From the NCBI GenBank assembly GCA_020635195.1, contig JACKAG010000003.1, positions 1 to 64,000 on the forward strand: 64,000 nucleotides of DNA. Direction: 5' to 3'. This DNA comes from Deltaproteobacteria bacterium. GTDB taxonomy: Bacteria; Bdellovibrionota_B; Oligoflexia; Oligoflexales; Bog-1112. Below, piece after piece: positions 53,731 to 63,299 of the stretch. Positions within the stretch are counted from its first letter, which is position 1. Each line of letters opens with the position of its first letter. The position numbers and the translations under genes were made by a program. The notes under the pieces are model-generated. The model searched no databases, was not told the DNA's origin, and worked only from the letters and a program-made list of their open reading frames with translations.

Positions 53731-54675
53731 ATGTTGAAAATTAATAAATTTCCTGTTGTTGCGATGACTCTGTTGTTGATATCGATAGTCCCTGTGCTCC
53801 AGCACTGTGGATTCTTTAAAAAGACCAAGGCTACAGGAGATGAACCTTCCAGTTCCATGGTTGAGATCCCTGTACAGTTTGTAAATAAGAATATTGAATT
53901 AAATCTGTCTTCTCTTAGTCTTGATTATCGTATGCGACTTGTGGGTTGTAAATCAGGCTACACTGCTGATCCGATTGCTCTGAATACTTCTTCTGTTTCT
54001 GTTTATCATGGGGACGAGGGCTGTGTTCTGGAATTGCTTGATGTAGAAATCGGAGGCGCCCGTTGCCGGGAGGTGTCTGGATTTACTGATTTTCAGGTGG
54101 GTGATCTGCGGACATGTGTTTATGGAGATGATGATGAGGTTGAGATGCGAACAGAAGTCTCGTCACAACTGTCGAATCCAATCGTTGCAGATGATGTTGT
54201 CCGGTATACATTTTGGGAAGTCCGCTCTGATGGCTCTACTGAGATTAGTACGGAAGACCTCAAAAATCGAAATGCGGTTACTCTGGAAGGAGATTTTGCG
54301 CCACCATATAAGCTTTCTGCGGTGCAGATGGTTAAGGCAACCAGGAGCATTGTGCCAGCAACGTTCTATATGGAGTGTCTTGATCAGGGTTATACAGAGG
54401 GATCTGATTTTTTCTGTTATGATCAGGCATATTCCGAACTTACGTATGTTGTGAGTGAGTGGGACGAATCCGTTGATATCACTCTTGAATTTCTTAATAC
54501 TCTCTTTGCCTCTGCTCAAAAGTCTGTAAAGGATTATAGTGTTTTGTCAGGGAATGGCTTTAGTTTAAGACATGAATTCCAGCTGCAAGAACTTAATAAA
54601 CATATGAACTACTTACTTGCTTTTAAGAATACAGGAGGATCTTATACTTACTATATTCTTAAAGTAAGAAAATAA
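53731..54675 (+). CDS. exported protein, probable lipoprotein, unknown function
   Basis: The product has about 314 residues from ATG 53731, which lies ten bases after AGGGAGGA; TTG or GTG a few bases earlier are alternatives. The signal (PVVAMTLLLISIVPVLQHC) is followed by a Cys that may serve as a lipobox. The mature part is beta-rich with a few cysteines (GCKSGYT, GCVLELLDVE, CREVSG), and matches no family I know. AT-rich like its upstream neighbour. Confidence 0.6.
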   Translation: MLKINKFPVVAMTLLLISIVPVLQHCGFFKKTKATGDEPSSSMVEIPVQFVNKNIELNLSSLSLDYRMRLVGCKSGYTADPIALNTSSVSVYHGDEGCVLELLDVEIGGARCREVSGFTDFQVGDLRTCVYGDDDEVEMRTEVSSQLSNPIVADDVVRYTFWEVRSDGSTEISTEDLKNRNAVTLEGDFAPPYKLSAVQMVKATRSIVPATFYMECLDQGYTEGSDFFCYDQAYSELTYVVSEWDESVDITLEFLNTLFASAQKSVKDYSVLSGNGFSLRHEFQLQELNKHMNYLLAFKNTGGSYTYYILKVRK

Positions 54676-54937
54676 ATGATTTTAAATTGAGCTCTGCTAT
54701 CTTGGTTTATTTATAAACATCCTGTAATGATCTTGAAATTTTTTATAAAAAAATCAGGTTTTTCTGATGATTGAGTCACTTGGTCTTTATATATTTCAAT
54801 GGGCCATTCAGGTCTTAACGGCTTGTGTCGATACTCAGCTTGTGAGTTTTCTTTTACAAAGGTCAGATGTGCATCATCCTGTTATGAATTTTATATGAAA
54901 CATAATGTGGTCGTCCGTAAAAGGAATGAGGGAAGCT

Positions 54938-55309
54938 ATGAAGGTACTGACAATAGATGACAGCCGGATTGCGCTGATACAGATTGAAAAAATCGTCAGG
55001 GAAGCTTCATCTCAGGATACAATTGTAATTAAAACTCAGGATCCGGAAGAAGGGGTCAGACTTGCTCTTGAAAACAAGGATGACCTGTCCTTTATTCTGG
55101 TCGATCTTAATATGGACAAGCTTTCTGGTCTGGATGTTATCGATAAAATTATTCCTGAAATCAGCCCGGAGAGAATCGCTCTTCTGACTGCGAATACTCA
55201 GAATTCAACAAAGGATGAAGCGATGAAAAGAGGGGTTCACTTTCTGAGTAAGGAGAGCCTGAAAGATGGATTAAAAGACATTTTAAGTGGATTGCTGAAG
55301 GTGGAATAA
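54938..55309 (+). CDS. single-domain response regulator (CheY-like)
   Basis: The product has about 123 residues from ATG 54938; the open frame extends 11 codons upstream without a better start. The receiver fold is complete: D7/D8, phospho-acceptor D56 in LVDLNMD, T84 and K105. It has no output domain, so it acts by protein interaction as CheY does. It is followed after 2 bases by a CheC-like gene, then a PAS histidine kinase, a REC-PilZ regulator and a REC-TPR protein, one co-directional cluster. Confidence 0.92.
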   Translation: MKVLTIDDSRIALIQIEKIVREASSQDTIVIKTQDPEEGVRLALENKDDLSFILVDLNMDKLSGLDVIDKIIPEISPERIALLTANTQNSTKDEAMKRGVHFLSKESLKDGLKDILSGLLKVE

Positions 55310-55311
55310 AA

Positions 55312-55908
55312 ATGCTGCTTACTGAAGATCAGATGGATGTGTTAAAAGAATTATTTAATCGTGGTATTGGTAAATCTGCAGAAATAATTTCTGCTATGCT
55401 GGATGCTCCTCTTAGCTTGTCTGTTCCCACGTTGCGCTTGCAGAGTATTCATGAGCTCGGTGAGAGTTTTTCTTCAGAAGATGTCATAGGAATCAGACAG
55501 ATATTTGATGGAAAATATAGGGGAGATGCAATGGTCCTTTATGGACGTACTTCCTGCCTTGAAGTTATTTCGGCCCTGTTAGGATATGAAGAGACCCCCG
55601 ATGATTTTGGTGATTTAGAACGCGAAACACTGAGTGAATTTGGAAATATTATTTTGTCTTCATGTCTTTTTGAGTTTGAGGAGGCTCTTGGCTGTCATCT
55701 TCCGACCCTTGCTCCAGCAATTGTCCATGGTGATTTTCCGGATTGCTTTATATCAAAGGAACATGGAAATCATCTGATGACTTTGACCATGGAATTTTCA
55801 GTCTCAGGATCGGCCTCAACAGGACATATTACTTTATTGCTGGATCCTGATGATATTGCAGATATGGCATCTAAAATGGACGCTTATCTGGAGAGGCTGA
55901 TGGCATGA
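55312..55908 (+). CDS. CheC/CheX-like phosphatase
   Basis: The product has 198 residues. Two CheC-type helices carry the phosphatase pattern E-xx-N: VLKELFNRGIGKSAEIIS near residues 10-27 and LSEFGNIILSS near 108. CheC and CheX dephosphorylate CheY-P. The gene lies directly between a single-domain REC and a histidine kinase and its stop overlaps the kinase start (ATGA at 55905-55908), so it probably controls the phosphate lifetime of that REC. Confidence 0.85.
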   Translation: MLLTEDQMDVLKELFNRGIGKSAEIISAMLDAPLSLSVPTLRLQSIHELGESFSSEDVIGIRQIFDGKYRGDAMVLYGRTSCLEVISALLGYEETPDDFGDLERETLSEFGNIILSSCLFEFEEALGCHLPTLAPAIVHGDFPDCFISKEHGNHLMTLTMEFSVSGSASTGHITLLLDPDDIADMASKMDAYLERLMA

Positions 55909-57053
55909 ATGAAGTGATTGTAAAAAAAATTTTGATGGAATCCAGCCATGGTATTGTCATCCTGGATCAGGACAAGAAAATTTGTCTCTGGAATCGATGG
56001 ATGGAAACCCATTCTCATCTTTCTGAGGGCGAAGTTCTGGGCCAATCAATTCTTTCGGTCTTTCCTGAAATAACATCAAATATCCGCCTGAACATGGGAC
56101 TTAAATGGTGTCTGGAATCAGGCAAATATTCCTTGATATCAGAAAGGTATTGTATAAGCCCTTTGCCTTTAAAATCGGATACAGGGAAAATCATAAACTC
56201 CAGAATTGTCATGACTCCTATCCCTTTTCAGGGATCATTTCACTGTTCGATGGAAATATATGACAGTAGTTCGCTTCTTGCAAAGGAGCAATATGCCGTT
56301 GAACAAAATAAAAAATTAAAAAGTACGCAGGCGGCTCTTGTTGAAACATCAAAATTAGCTGCTCTTGGTGAGATGGCTGGTGGAATTGCTCATGAAATCA
56401 ATACCCCATTAGGTAGTATTTTGCTGCGAGCAAGTCAGATTAAAAGGATTCTTGAGAAAGACCAGACAAATACTGCTAAGGTCATTGAATTTTCTGATAT
56501 GATCGTAGACATATGCAACCGAATATCCTCTATTGTAACGGGATTAAGATCTTTTGCCAGGGTTGGTGAAAATGATCCTTTTGTGATTAAAAATATATCA
56601 GAGATTGTGGGTGATACGCTGTCTTTGTGCACAACCCGACTCGAAAATAACGGGGTTCTTCTGAACTGTCCGCTGCAGGATGATTTTGACATTGAATGCA
56701 GACCTGTTCAGATTTCTCAGGTACTTTTAAATATGATCAGTAATGCACAGCATGCGATTGAAAATCTTGAAGATAAATGGATTACTATCACATATAAAAA
56801 ATCAGGTGATATGATGCAGCTTAGCGTGACGGACAGTGGAAAAGGTATTGCACCTCATATCCGTGATAAAATTATGCAGCCCTTTTTTACGACAAAAGAT
56901 ATTGGTGAAGGGACCGGTCTTGGTTTGAGTATTTCATCTGGAATTATACAAGATCATGGTGGATCTATCATGATAAATTCAGAATCAGAACATACCATGT
57001 TTATGATCGAAATGCCAGTCAGAAGGTTGGTGGCTGATCGTGATAAGGGATGA
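55905..57053 (+). CDS. PAS-containing histidine kinase
   Basis: The product has 382 residues and no membrane segment, so it is cytoplasmic. A PAS domain (about 5-125, SSHGIVILDQDKKICLWNRWMETHS in part) is followed by a coiled coil, then an H box with H163 in MAGGIAHEINTPLGSIL, and a catalytic domain with N box (LLNMISNAQHAI), DSGKG, FFTTK and GTGLGLS. It probably phosphorylates one or more receivers in the cluster. Overlaps the CheC-like gene and the following regulator. Confidence 0.93.
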   Translation: MNEVIVKKILMESSHGIVILDQDKKICLWNRWMETHSHLSEGEVLGQSILSVFPEITSNIRLNMGLKWCLESGKYSLISERYCISPLPLKSDTGKIINSRIVMTPIPFQGSFHCSMEIYDSSSLLAKEQYAVEQNKKLKSTQAALVETSKLAALGEMAGGIAHEINTPLGSILLRASQIKRILEKDQTNTAKVIEFSDMIVDICNRISSIVTGLRSFARVGENDPFVIKNISEIVGDTLSLCTTRLENNGVLLNCPLQDDFDIECRPVQISQVLLNMISNAQHAIENLEDKWITITYKKSGDMMQLSVTDSGKGIAPHIRDKIMQPFFTTKDIGEGTGLGLSISSGIIQDHGGSIMINSESEHTMFMIEMPVRRLVADRDKG

Positions 57054-57069
57054 AGAGGGGGATGATTAC

Positions 57070-57804
57070 GTGAGTACGAATAAGACCGTGTTGGTTATTG
57101 ATGATCAGAAGTCATTCAGAGAGGCCGTTGCTTTTGAATTTGAAATGCTTGGTTTCAGTCCAATTGTAGCTGAAAATGGTGAAGACGGTCTTGAAAAATA
57201 CAAGCAAAATAAAGTGGATATTGTGATTTCAGATATTCGTATGCCAGGGTGGGATGGCAGACGCTTACTGAATGAGATCAGAAAAATATCAAAGACATCT
57301 CCTCCTTTTGTTTTTATGACAGGATTTGCAGATCTGAAGTATTATGAGGCATTTCATGAAGGTGCGGATGCTTTTCTTGGAAAACCAATTAATCCTGATA
57401 TTCTTGTTAAGGTTGTGGAAACCTTATCTTCCCCATTGGGGAGCAGATGGAACCATAAGCCTGAGGAAGAATCAAGCGGTGAAATTGATCTGGATGTAAA
57501 GAAATCTTCTTCCGTTCAGATCGGACGTCTCGGGCTTTTTGTCCCTTCTTCTGTTGATGAAAAAATACTTGATTTTAAAATAGGATCTCTTATCAATCTT
57601 CAGATCGTATGTGCTCTGGATGATATTAATAAAATATCTGGAGTCGGAAGAGTTTTGTGGGTTCGTCCGGGAGATTATGAAGGTTTAGAGCCTGGGATAG
57701 GTCTTCAGTTTGAATATTTAAATGATGAGTGCCTTCAAAAGATTGTTTCATATATAGAAAAGCATGATGCAGTAGAGACGATCCCGAAGGGAGAAAAAGC
57801 ATAA
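57070..57804 (+). CDS. response regulator with PilZ-like output domain
   Basis: The product has about 244 residues from GTG 57070, preceded by AGAGGGGG; the frame is open from 57040. A receiver with D55 (VISDIRMPG) and Lys in FLGKPINP is joined by a short linker to a PilZ-like beta domain (SVQIGRLGLFVPSS, GVGRVLWVRPGDYEGLEPGIGLQFEY) as in TIGR02266-type proteins. The canonical RxxxR c-di-GMP motif is not obvious, so binding may be lost. This links phosphorelay to motility or surface behaviour. Confidence 0.87.
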   Translation: MSTNKTVLVIDDQKSFREAVAFEFEMLGFSPIVAENGEDGLEKYKQNKVDIVISDIRMPGWDGRRLLNEIRKISKTSPPFVFMTGFADLKYYEAFHEGADAFLGKPINPDILVKVVETLSSPLGSRWNHKPEEESSGEIDLDVKKSSSVQIGRLGLFVPSSVDEKILDFKIGSLINLQIVCALDDINKISGVGRVLWVRPGDYEGLEPGIGLQFEYLNDECLQKIVSYIEKHDAVETIPKGEKA

Positions 57805-57840
57805 AAGTCACATGACGCTGCATTATAGTTCGGAACAGAT

Positions 57841-60021
57841 ATGAAACACTGTGGTCTTAAACAAAAAGATAGATGTCTGACTATTGTTGTTGATCCTTCC
57901 TCCTCAATTCGTCAGATGCTTGTTGATATGATTAAAGACCTTGGCTACGCTCGTGTCGAAAGTATGGCGTCTCTCAGGGATGTATTGCATTATATGGAGA
58001 TTGAACAGGTTGGATGGCTGATTACCCCATTGCTGATCGATTCTGATTGTAATGCCCTTCAGATTTTAAAACTTATAACAAAAGTTTCACGTTTACGTCA
58101 TACATGTGTCAGTCTGCTTGTAGATATGAAGACCGAATCACAGTACCTTCCTTTTGCATTCGAAAATGGTCTGATCTCATTTCATAAAAAGTCTTATGTC
58201 AAGGAGGTGCTTAAAGAAGATTTTGATCGACTTTGCTCTCTTATGAATATGTATCAGTGGGATGCGACGTTATGTGCTGCGGAGTATCTTCGGACGATCT
58301 TGTCTGAAAAACATTATTATAAGTCAATGCTTGCTCTTGAAGAAAATCTTCTGTCTCTCTATCCTGGCTCGGATAAGGTTTTATATCATTTGGCTGAAGC
58401 GGAATTTCTTAATGATCAGAAAGATCAGGCCGTTGCAACTCTGGGCCAGGTGCTGTTATTGAATGAGAGAATGGGTCCTCATTGCAAACGTCTCAGGCAA
58501 AAATATGAGGCCGAGAATAATGCGGTCGATCCTGAAAATTTAAATAAAAACAGTATCCTTGGTGTTAAAAATGTTGTGATTATCGATCCGGATACAGATA
58601 TTCACTATCACGGGAAAGAATTACTGAACGCGATATGGATTGAAGACATCGAGTTTTTCGAAAATGGTGAAGAAGCCTTCCAGTGGATGTCTACCACAAA
58701 GGAACCAGACCTGATTATTATGGAGTGGCGGATTCCAGCTGTTAGTGGACCTGTCCTGGTGCAGAAAATACGTCAGCACGGATTTTTGCAGGTTCCTGTC
58801 ATTGTCATCAGTTCTTTATTAAAGCCGGAAGATATTCATCTTCTCAGGGAAATGGGAGTGGATGCCTGTCTTGATAAACCTTTTGATCCCAGGGGGTTTT
58901 ATTCTGTTCTGATCTGGGCTGTTCAGCAAAATCGATGCCCTACGGAGCAAAAATCATTACAGCTGAAAATCAGAAGGCTTCTGGGGGCCGGAAAAATCAG
59001 TGAAGCAGAAAGATTGATGAGTCATTTGTTTTCGGATGAAAGAAGTACAAAGGCAGCAAAGCTTGAGATCGAAGCGGAATATTTCTTCGCTAAAGAGGAC
59101 TATATCCAGTCACGCAATAAAGGAATTGAAGCAATCAATCACAGTGGTGATTCACTTCTGATGCTGAATTTAGTTGGTAAATGTATGCTGAAACTGAAGC
59201 AGTTTGACGGAGCTCTTAAGGCTTTTGATAAAGCGAATAATATTTCGTCTCTAAATATAGAGAGGCTACTCAATATTGCAGAATCATCACTTTATCTTGA
59301 AGATATAGAAAAATCAAAAGATGCGATATCTCAGGTTAAAAATATAGATCCACATAATTCAGATATGACAGAGATGGAATGTAAAATGAATATTGAGTCT
59401 GGAGATGTAAAGTCTGCAAGCTCTATGAACGGAGATCTTGAATCATGGAAAAATGTGATTTCATATATGAATAACCGTGCGATTTCTTTATCCAGGAATG
59501 GTCGTTTTGAAGATGGAATTGATTTGTATAAAAAAACGATTGAATCTATTCCGGACAGATGGAAATTGATGAAATCATCAGTCTACTATAATCTTGGGCT
59601 TGCTTATGCCAGATATGGAGAACTTGATTCCGCAATTAAATCCCTGAAAAAAATTGATGATGCAGCAAGTATTGATACGACGAAAAAATCTTTGTCGTTG
59701 ATGAAAAGGATTCAGAATTGTATTGATCATGGTGTTAAGCTTGACCTCAGGGATGAAGAATATTATGCATCTATGATACCATGGCCTGTCAGGCTGCCAG
59801 CAGATCATGTGACGGAGGACGAAAACGCACTTAAAGAAGTTTTATCTAAAATAGATGCGAAAAGAGGAGATATAGGTTGTTATATGATTTTTTATGCAAT
59901 CGAAGGAAATTACGATGATGCTCTGAAACTGACAGAAAATCTTCCTGTCTTTAAAGAAAGAAGCCCTATAGAAAGAAATGAGTCCTTTCCTCTGAACGAT
60001 TCACTAAAGAAAAATTCGTAA
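57841..60021 (+). CDS. tandem pseudo-receiver/TPR protein
   Basis: The product has 726 residues. A degenerate N-terminal receiver (LTIVVDPSSSIRQMLV) has T62 where the phospho-Asp should be. TPR-like helices (about 160-210) follow, then a second receiver (VVIIDPDTDIHY) with E295 in LIIMEWRIP, a natural phosphomimic. At the C-terminus several TPR motifs (LVGKCMLKLKQFDGALKAFDKA, YYNLGLAYARYGELDSAIKSL) form a long scaffold. Neither receiver can be phosphorylated normally. Last gene of the signalling cluster, probably an assembly platform. Confidence 0.85.
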   Translation: MKHCGLKQKDRCLTIVVDPSSSIRQMLVDMIKDLGYARVESMASLRDVLHYMEIEQVGWLITPLLIDSDCNALQILKLITKVSRLRHTCVSLLVDMKTESQYLPFAFENGLISFHKKSYVKEVLKEDFDRLCSLMNMYQWDATLCAAEYLRTILSEKHYYKSMLALEENLLSLYPGSDKVLYHLAEAEFLNDQKDQAVATLGQVLLLNERMGPHCKRLRQKYEAENNAVDPENLNKNSILGVKNVVIIDPDTDIHYHGKELLNAIWIEDIEFFENGEEAFQWMSTTKEPDLIIMEWRIPAVSGPVLVQKIRQHGFLQVPVIVISSLLKPEDIHLLREMGVDACLDKPFDPRGFYSVLIWAVQQNRCPTEQKSLQLKIRRLLGAGKISEAERLMSHLFSDERSTKAAKLEIEAEYFFAKEDYIQSRNKGIEAINHSGDSLLMLNLVGKCMLKLKQFDGALKAFDKANNISSLNIERLLNIAESSLYLEDIEKSKDAISQVKNIDPHNSDMTEMECKMNIESGDVKSASSMNGDLESWKNVISYMNNRAISLSRNGRFEDGIDLYKKTIESIPDRWKLMKSSVYYNLGLAYARYGELDSAIKSLKKIDDAASIDTTKKSLSLMKRIQNCIDHGVKLDLRDEEYYASMIPWPVRLPADHVTEDENALKEVLSKIDAKRGDIGCYMIFYAIEGNYDDALKLTENLPVFKERSPIERNESFPLNDSLKKNS

Positions 60022-60095
60022 AGCAAAAATATCGAAATGATCTATTGTAAATTTTGTAAAGCATTATAATGTATAAGAGATAAAGGAAGTTATCT

Positions 60096-61178
60096 TTACT
60101 TCCGATAAACCCATCGGAATACTCCATGAATATTGACGATACCTGCCGGCTCCCTTTCCGGAGGATTGAGTGTTGGTTTTAGTTTAAGATAAGGATTTAA
60201 TGCTTTGTACAGAGATGCATCCGTTGTTGCTTTAAACCTCTCCCAGATGCTGTTCAAAAGGAGCTCTGTAGGACTCCAGCTAAGGCTGGCGATTCCGGAG
60301 CTCTGTTCCGTGGGGTGTGGATTCAGGTACAAAAGTTTCAGGCTGGCAAAAATACAGTCTGCGACAAGCGATATCAGAAATTTTCCTGTGTAAAAGAATG
60401 TCTTCCAGAAAGCTGATCCCTGAAGGCAGATAGGTTCTCCTGTCACATAATCCTCATCTTGTGGGAGTTCATGCAGACCTTTGTAAATCGTATAATGCTC
60501 CAGAAGGCTTTCCAGGATCTGGCCAGAGTTTCCAGGTGGTATCAGGAATACACGATAGTACTGCCCCCGGTAGATTGTGTAGTATCGATCGTCAGGCATA
60601 ATATCACTGTCTGGCAGGACCTTCCCTGCGATGCGATTAAAAATGGTGCTTAATATTGCTTCACTGATCAGAAGATGTCCTGGTTTTCCTCCGTTTTTTT
60701 CTGCTATTTTCTGAGACTGTTTAATTATGTTGGGCATGAGCTCTGTGAGTCTTTGTGTCGCATAGTTGATGCCTCTGTTGGTATCTGTTGAGGAAACAAT
60801 TTTTTCAGCGGTCATGGATGATATCGTTCGAATTGCCGGAGGAAGCAGTGAGGTTCCGATCTCTTTTACAACTTCTTTATTTTCATCATAGCCTTCTGTC
60901 TCTGGGCTTTCTATTCTGTCACCTGATACAGGAAAAAACATGTGCCCATTTCTGATTACATAATGACCGGTCTGAATAATATCGTATGGAATATAGTCGT
61001 CATCCTGATCAGATTCGGATTCTGTTTCAGTTTGCTCTCTCTTTTCTGAAATAAAATTATGTTCATATTCTTCTGCAAAAGAAATCGGTGGCCTGAAAAA
61101 GAGGATATGAAGATTCGTACAAAAAAAATAAAGAGCGATGAGAAGACGTTTTTCTGAAAAATACACTCTGATTCTCAT
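60096..61178 (-). CDS. exported protein of unknown function
   Basis: The product has about 360 residues from ATG 61178, which has AGGA eight bases upstream; the frame is open to 61226. A signal-like segment (LLIALYFFCTNLHILFF) is followed by an acidic stretch (TETESESDQDDDY) and a folded part with YYTIYRGQYYRVFLIPPGNSG. A hydrophobic helix lies near residue 275 (FLISLVADCIFASLKLLYL). No recognised family. It lies between the signalling cluster and hemH, with 85 bases or more on each side. Confidence 0.6.
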   Translation of the reverse strand: MRIRVYFSEKRLLIALYFFCTNLHILFFRPPISFAEEYEHNFISEKREQTETESESDQDDDYIPYDIIQTGHYVIRNGHMFFPVSGDRIESPETEGYDENKEVVKEIGTSLLPPAIRTISSMTAEKIVSSTDTNRGINYATQRLTELMPNIIKQSQKIAEKNGGKPGHLLISEAILSTIFNRIAGKVLPDSDIMPDDRYYTIYRGQYYRVFLIPPGNSGQILESLLEHYTIYKGLHELPQDEDYVTGEPICLQGSAFWKTFFYTGKFLISLVADCIFASLKLLYLNPHPTEQSSGIASLSWSPTELLLNSIWERFKATTDASLYKALNPYLKLKPTLNPPEREPAGIVNIHGVFRWVYRK

Positions 61179-61312
61179 AAGAGTATCCTCGTGCAATTGT
61201 TTTTCAGGATATAATGTGTCTATCATATCGCATGGATTAAAAAATCCAAGTGTTTTTCTGTAGAAAAAATAATCCGGAGGTGTTCATCACAGAAAAGCTC
61301 TGATGATACGTT

Positions 61313-62353
61313 TCAGGATAAAATCGAAGAACGTCTGCGGATGATATCGCAAAGCCCTCTGGCCCAGATCTCAGATGCATTAAGTGCTGGGATCAGTGTG
61401 AGTTTATGTCCTCCTGAGCGGATGAAATCTTCTCTGGCTCTGATCCCTATTTCTTCGAGGGTTTCAAGACAGTCCGCAACAAAAGAGGGGACAAAAATTC
61501 CAAGGTTTTTTACCCCTTCAGAAGGCAGGGCTGTGATCCTTTCATCAGTATATGGAGTGATCCATGGGGTTCTGCCAAGTCTTGACTGAAAGGCGACTTC
61601 CCACTGCTTCTGACTGAGTCTGAGCTCCGAAGCCATAGCTTGTGCTGTTGCAAAGCACTGTGCGCGGTAACAACGACGGTTAGAGTCATTGATGGAAGCG
61701 CAGCAATCATCTCGCTGAAGGCAGTACTGATGTCCGGATGATTCATCGCTTTTTCGGCAGTGCCTTTCCGGAAGTCCATGAAAGCTGAAGAGGATCTTAT
61801 CAAATTTTTCTTCTCTCATAGACTGTATGCCAATCTGACAGCTGGACTGGATAAATTCTGGCTCCCGGTAGAATTCGCTGAGCACCTCGATTTCAGGGAC
61901 ATTCCATCTGTGACTGATATGACGAAAAATCGCTTCTGTGGCAGACCCTGATGCTGCGGATGAATACTGAGGAAACAGAGGTACGACTGTGATTTTATCA
62001 AAGCCTTTTTCCTGAAGAGTTGTCATGACGGTTTTGATGGAAGGGTTTTGATAACGCATCATGTAAGTGACATAGACGTTGGGGCCGGTGATCTTCTGAA
62101 TGTTTGTGGCAAGATTTTTGGTGTGGATAAGGAGAGGGGAACCCTGAGCACTCCAGATCGCTCGATATGCTTTTGCAGACTTTGCAGGTCTGAAGGGAAG
62201 TATAAAGAGATGGAGGATCATCCAGCGGATGAGAGGATGGCTGTCTATTACACGAGGATCGGAGAGAAATTCTTTCAGATACTTTCTGACATCCCTGATC
62301 TGAGTAGAATCGGGTGTTCCAAGATTCAGCAGGACCAGCGCTTTTTTCTGCAT
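61313..62353 (-). CDS. hemH: ferrochelatase, cysteine-rich Fe-S type
   Basis: The product has about 346 residues from ATG 62353 (AAAGG eight bases upstream); the frame extends to 62398. LVLLNLGTPDS opens the fold, the catalytic His is in FSFHGLPERH, and the metal-side Glu is in FVPSFVADCLETLEEI. A dense cysteine set (YCLQRDDCC, RCYRAQC) resembles the bacterial ferrochelatases that bind a [2Fe-2S] cluster. It inserts Fe2+ into protoporphyrin IX at the inner membrane, the last step of haem synthesis. Not in an obvious operon. Confidence 0.95.
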   Translation of the reverse strand: MQKKALVLLNLGTPDSTQIRDVRKYLKEFLSDPRVIDSHPLIRWMILHLFILPFRPAKSAKAYRAIWSAQGSPLLIHTKNLATNIQKITGPNVYVTYMMRYQNPSIKTVMTTLQEKGFDKITVVPLFPQYSSAASGSATEAIFRHISHRWNVPEIEVLSEFYREPEFIQSSCQIGIQSMREEKFDKILFSFHGLPERHCRKSDESSGHQYCLQRDDCCASINDSNRRCYRAQCFATAQAMASELRLSQKQWEVAFQSRLGRTPWITPYTDERITALPSEGVKNLGIFVPSFVADCLETLEEIGIRAREDFIRSGGHKLTLIPALNASEIWARGLCDIIRRRSSILS

Positions 62354-62528
62354 AGCAAAGACCTTTCGTTCTATTCTGTTCTCTGCATGAGATAACAAAA
62401 TCAGGCATCTGCTGTAAGGTTTTTTATGATTTCCGGGAGATTATCTGCTGCTTCCGGGTCTGATCAGCCCGCTCTTCAGCCCGCTTCTCTGCTCTTTACC
62501 GATTCTTATACTTCTGTATGGCTATTGT

Positions 62529-63299
62529 TTAACGAAAGGTTTTTGTATCTTCGGTGATGCTGTATTTCTGACGGAGAGTCTCATAATCTTTTCCGCCAAC
62601 GATTTTTTTTAGCGCCTGATCCAGGGGGCTGACAAGATGGTCCGGGGTCTGGATGTTGAAAGCATAACAGAAATCAATATCTTCGAGGGTGTGAATCATA
62701 CGATAGGTTCCATCCGGGATGTTCATATCCTTAAGGATCTGAGCAAAACTCTGGTTCTGATAGGCAACGCCGTCTACTTGTCCTTTGTTCATGAGTTTCA
62801 CCAGTTGTCTGGGATCATTGACGGTCTGGATCTGTGTAAATCCCTGTGCCCTGGCCAGTTGCCATGCAGCATCTTCCCTGATCGCGGCGAGTCTCAGAGT
62901 ACTCTTCATGCTCTCAATCCCATCTTTGGGGATATCTTCTCTGCTTGTGAAGATCGCCAGTTTTGAACCCCTGGAAATCGGACAGGCCCATTTAAACAGA
63001 GAGCGGCGAGCGTTGGTTCTGGCTGTAGTAAAAAGAACGGTATTCTTTCTCTTTTCCAGGTAATCATAACCCCTTGCCCAGGGGACCAGGATGATTTTTT
63101 TTTGTGTAAAACCTGCTTCCTTGAGCATGAGTTTTAAGAGATCTACGGAAAAGCCTGTCAGCTCATTCTCCCCTTTTCGGAAGTTATATGGCTTGAATTC
63201 TTCAGTAAAATAATTCAGCTCGTCTCCAGCTGACTGCCCGGATACAGGTGTAGTTAGTAGTAGGGCCAGAATGATGAGGTGTTTTTTATATTTTGCCAT
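62529..63299 (-). CDS. family 3 extracellular solute-binding protein
   Basis: The product has 256 residues. A signal peptide (KKHLIILALLLTTPVSGQSA) precedes a periplasmic-binding-protein type 2 fold: EFKPYNFRKGENELTGFSVDLLK, WARGYDYLEKRKN, GQVDGVAYQNQSFAQIL, ending with KIVGGKDYETLRQKYSI. No ABC permease or ATPase genes follow, so it may be an orphan or a sensor-type binding protein. AAAGG lies five bases upstream of ATG. Ligand unknown; family 3 members bind amino acids and similar compounds. Confidence 0.88.
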   Translation of the reverse strand: MAKYKKHLIILALLLTTPVSGQSAGDELNYFTEEFKPYNFRKGENELTGFSVDLLKLMLKEAGFTQKKIILVPWARGYDYLEKRKNTVLFTTARTNARRSLFKWACPISRGSKLAIFTSREDIPKDGIESMKSTLRLAAIREDAAWQLARAQGFTQIQTVNDPRQLVKLMNKGQVDGVAYQNQSFAQILKDMNIPDGTYRMIHTLEDIDFCYAFNIQTPDHLVSPLDQALKKIVGGKDYETLRQKYSITEDTKTFR

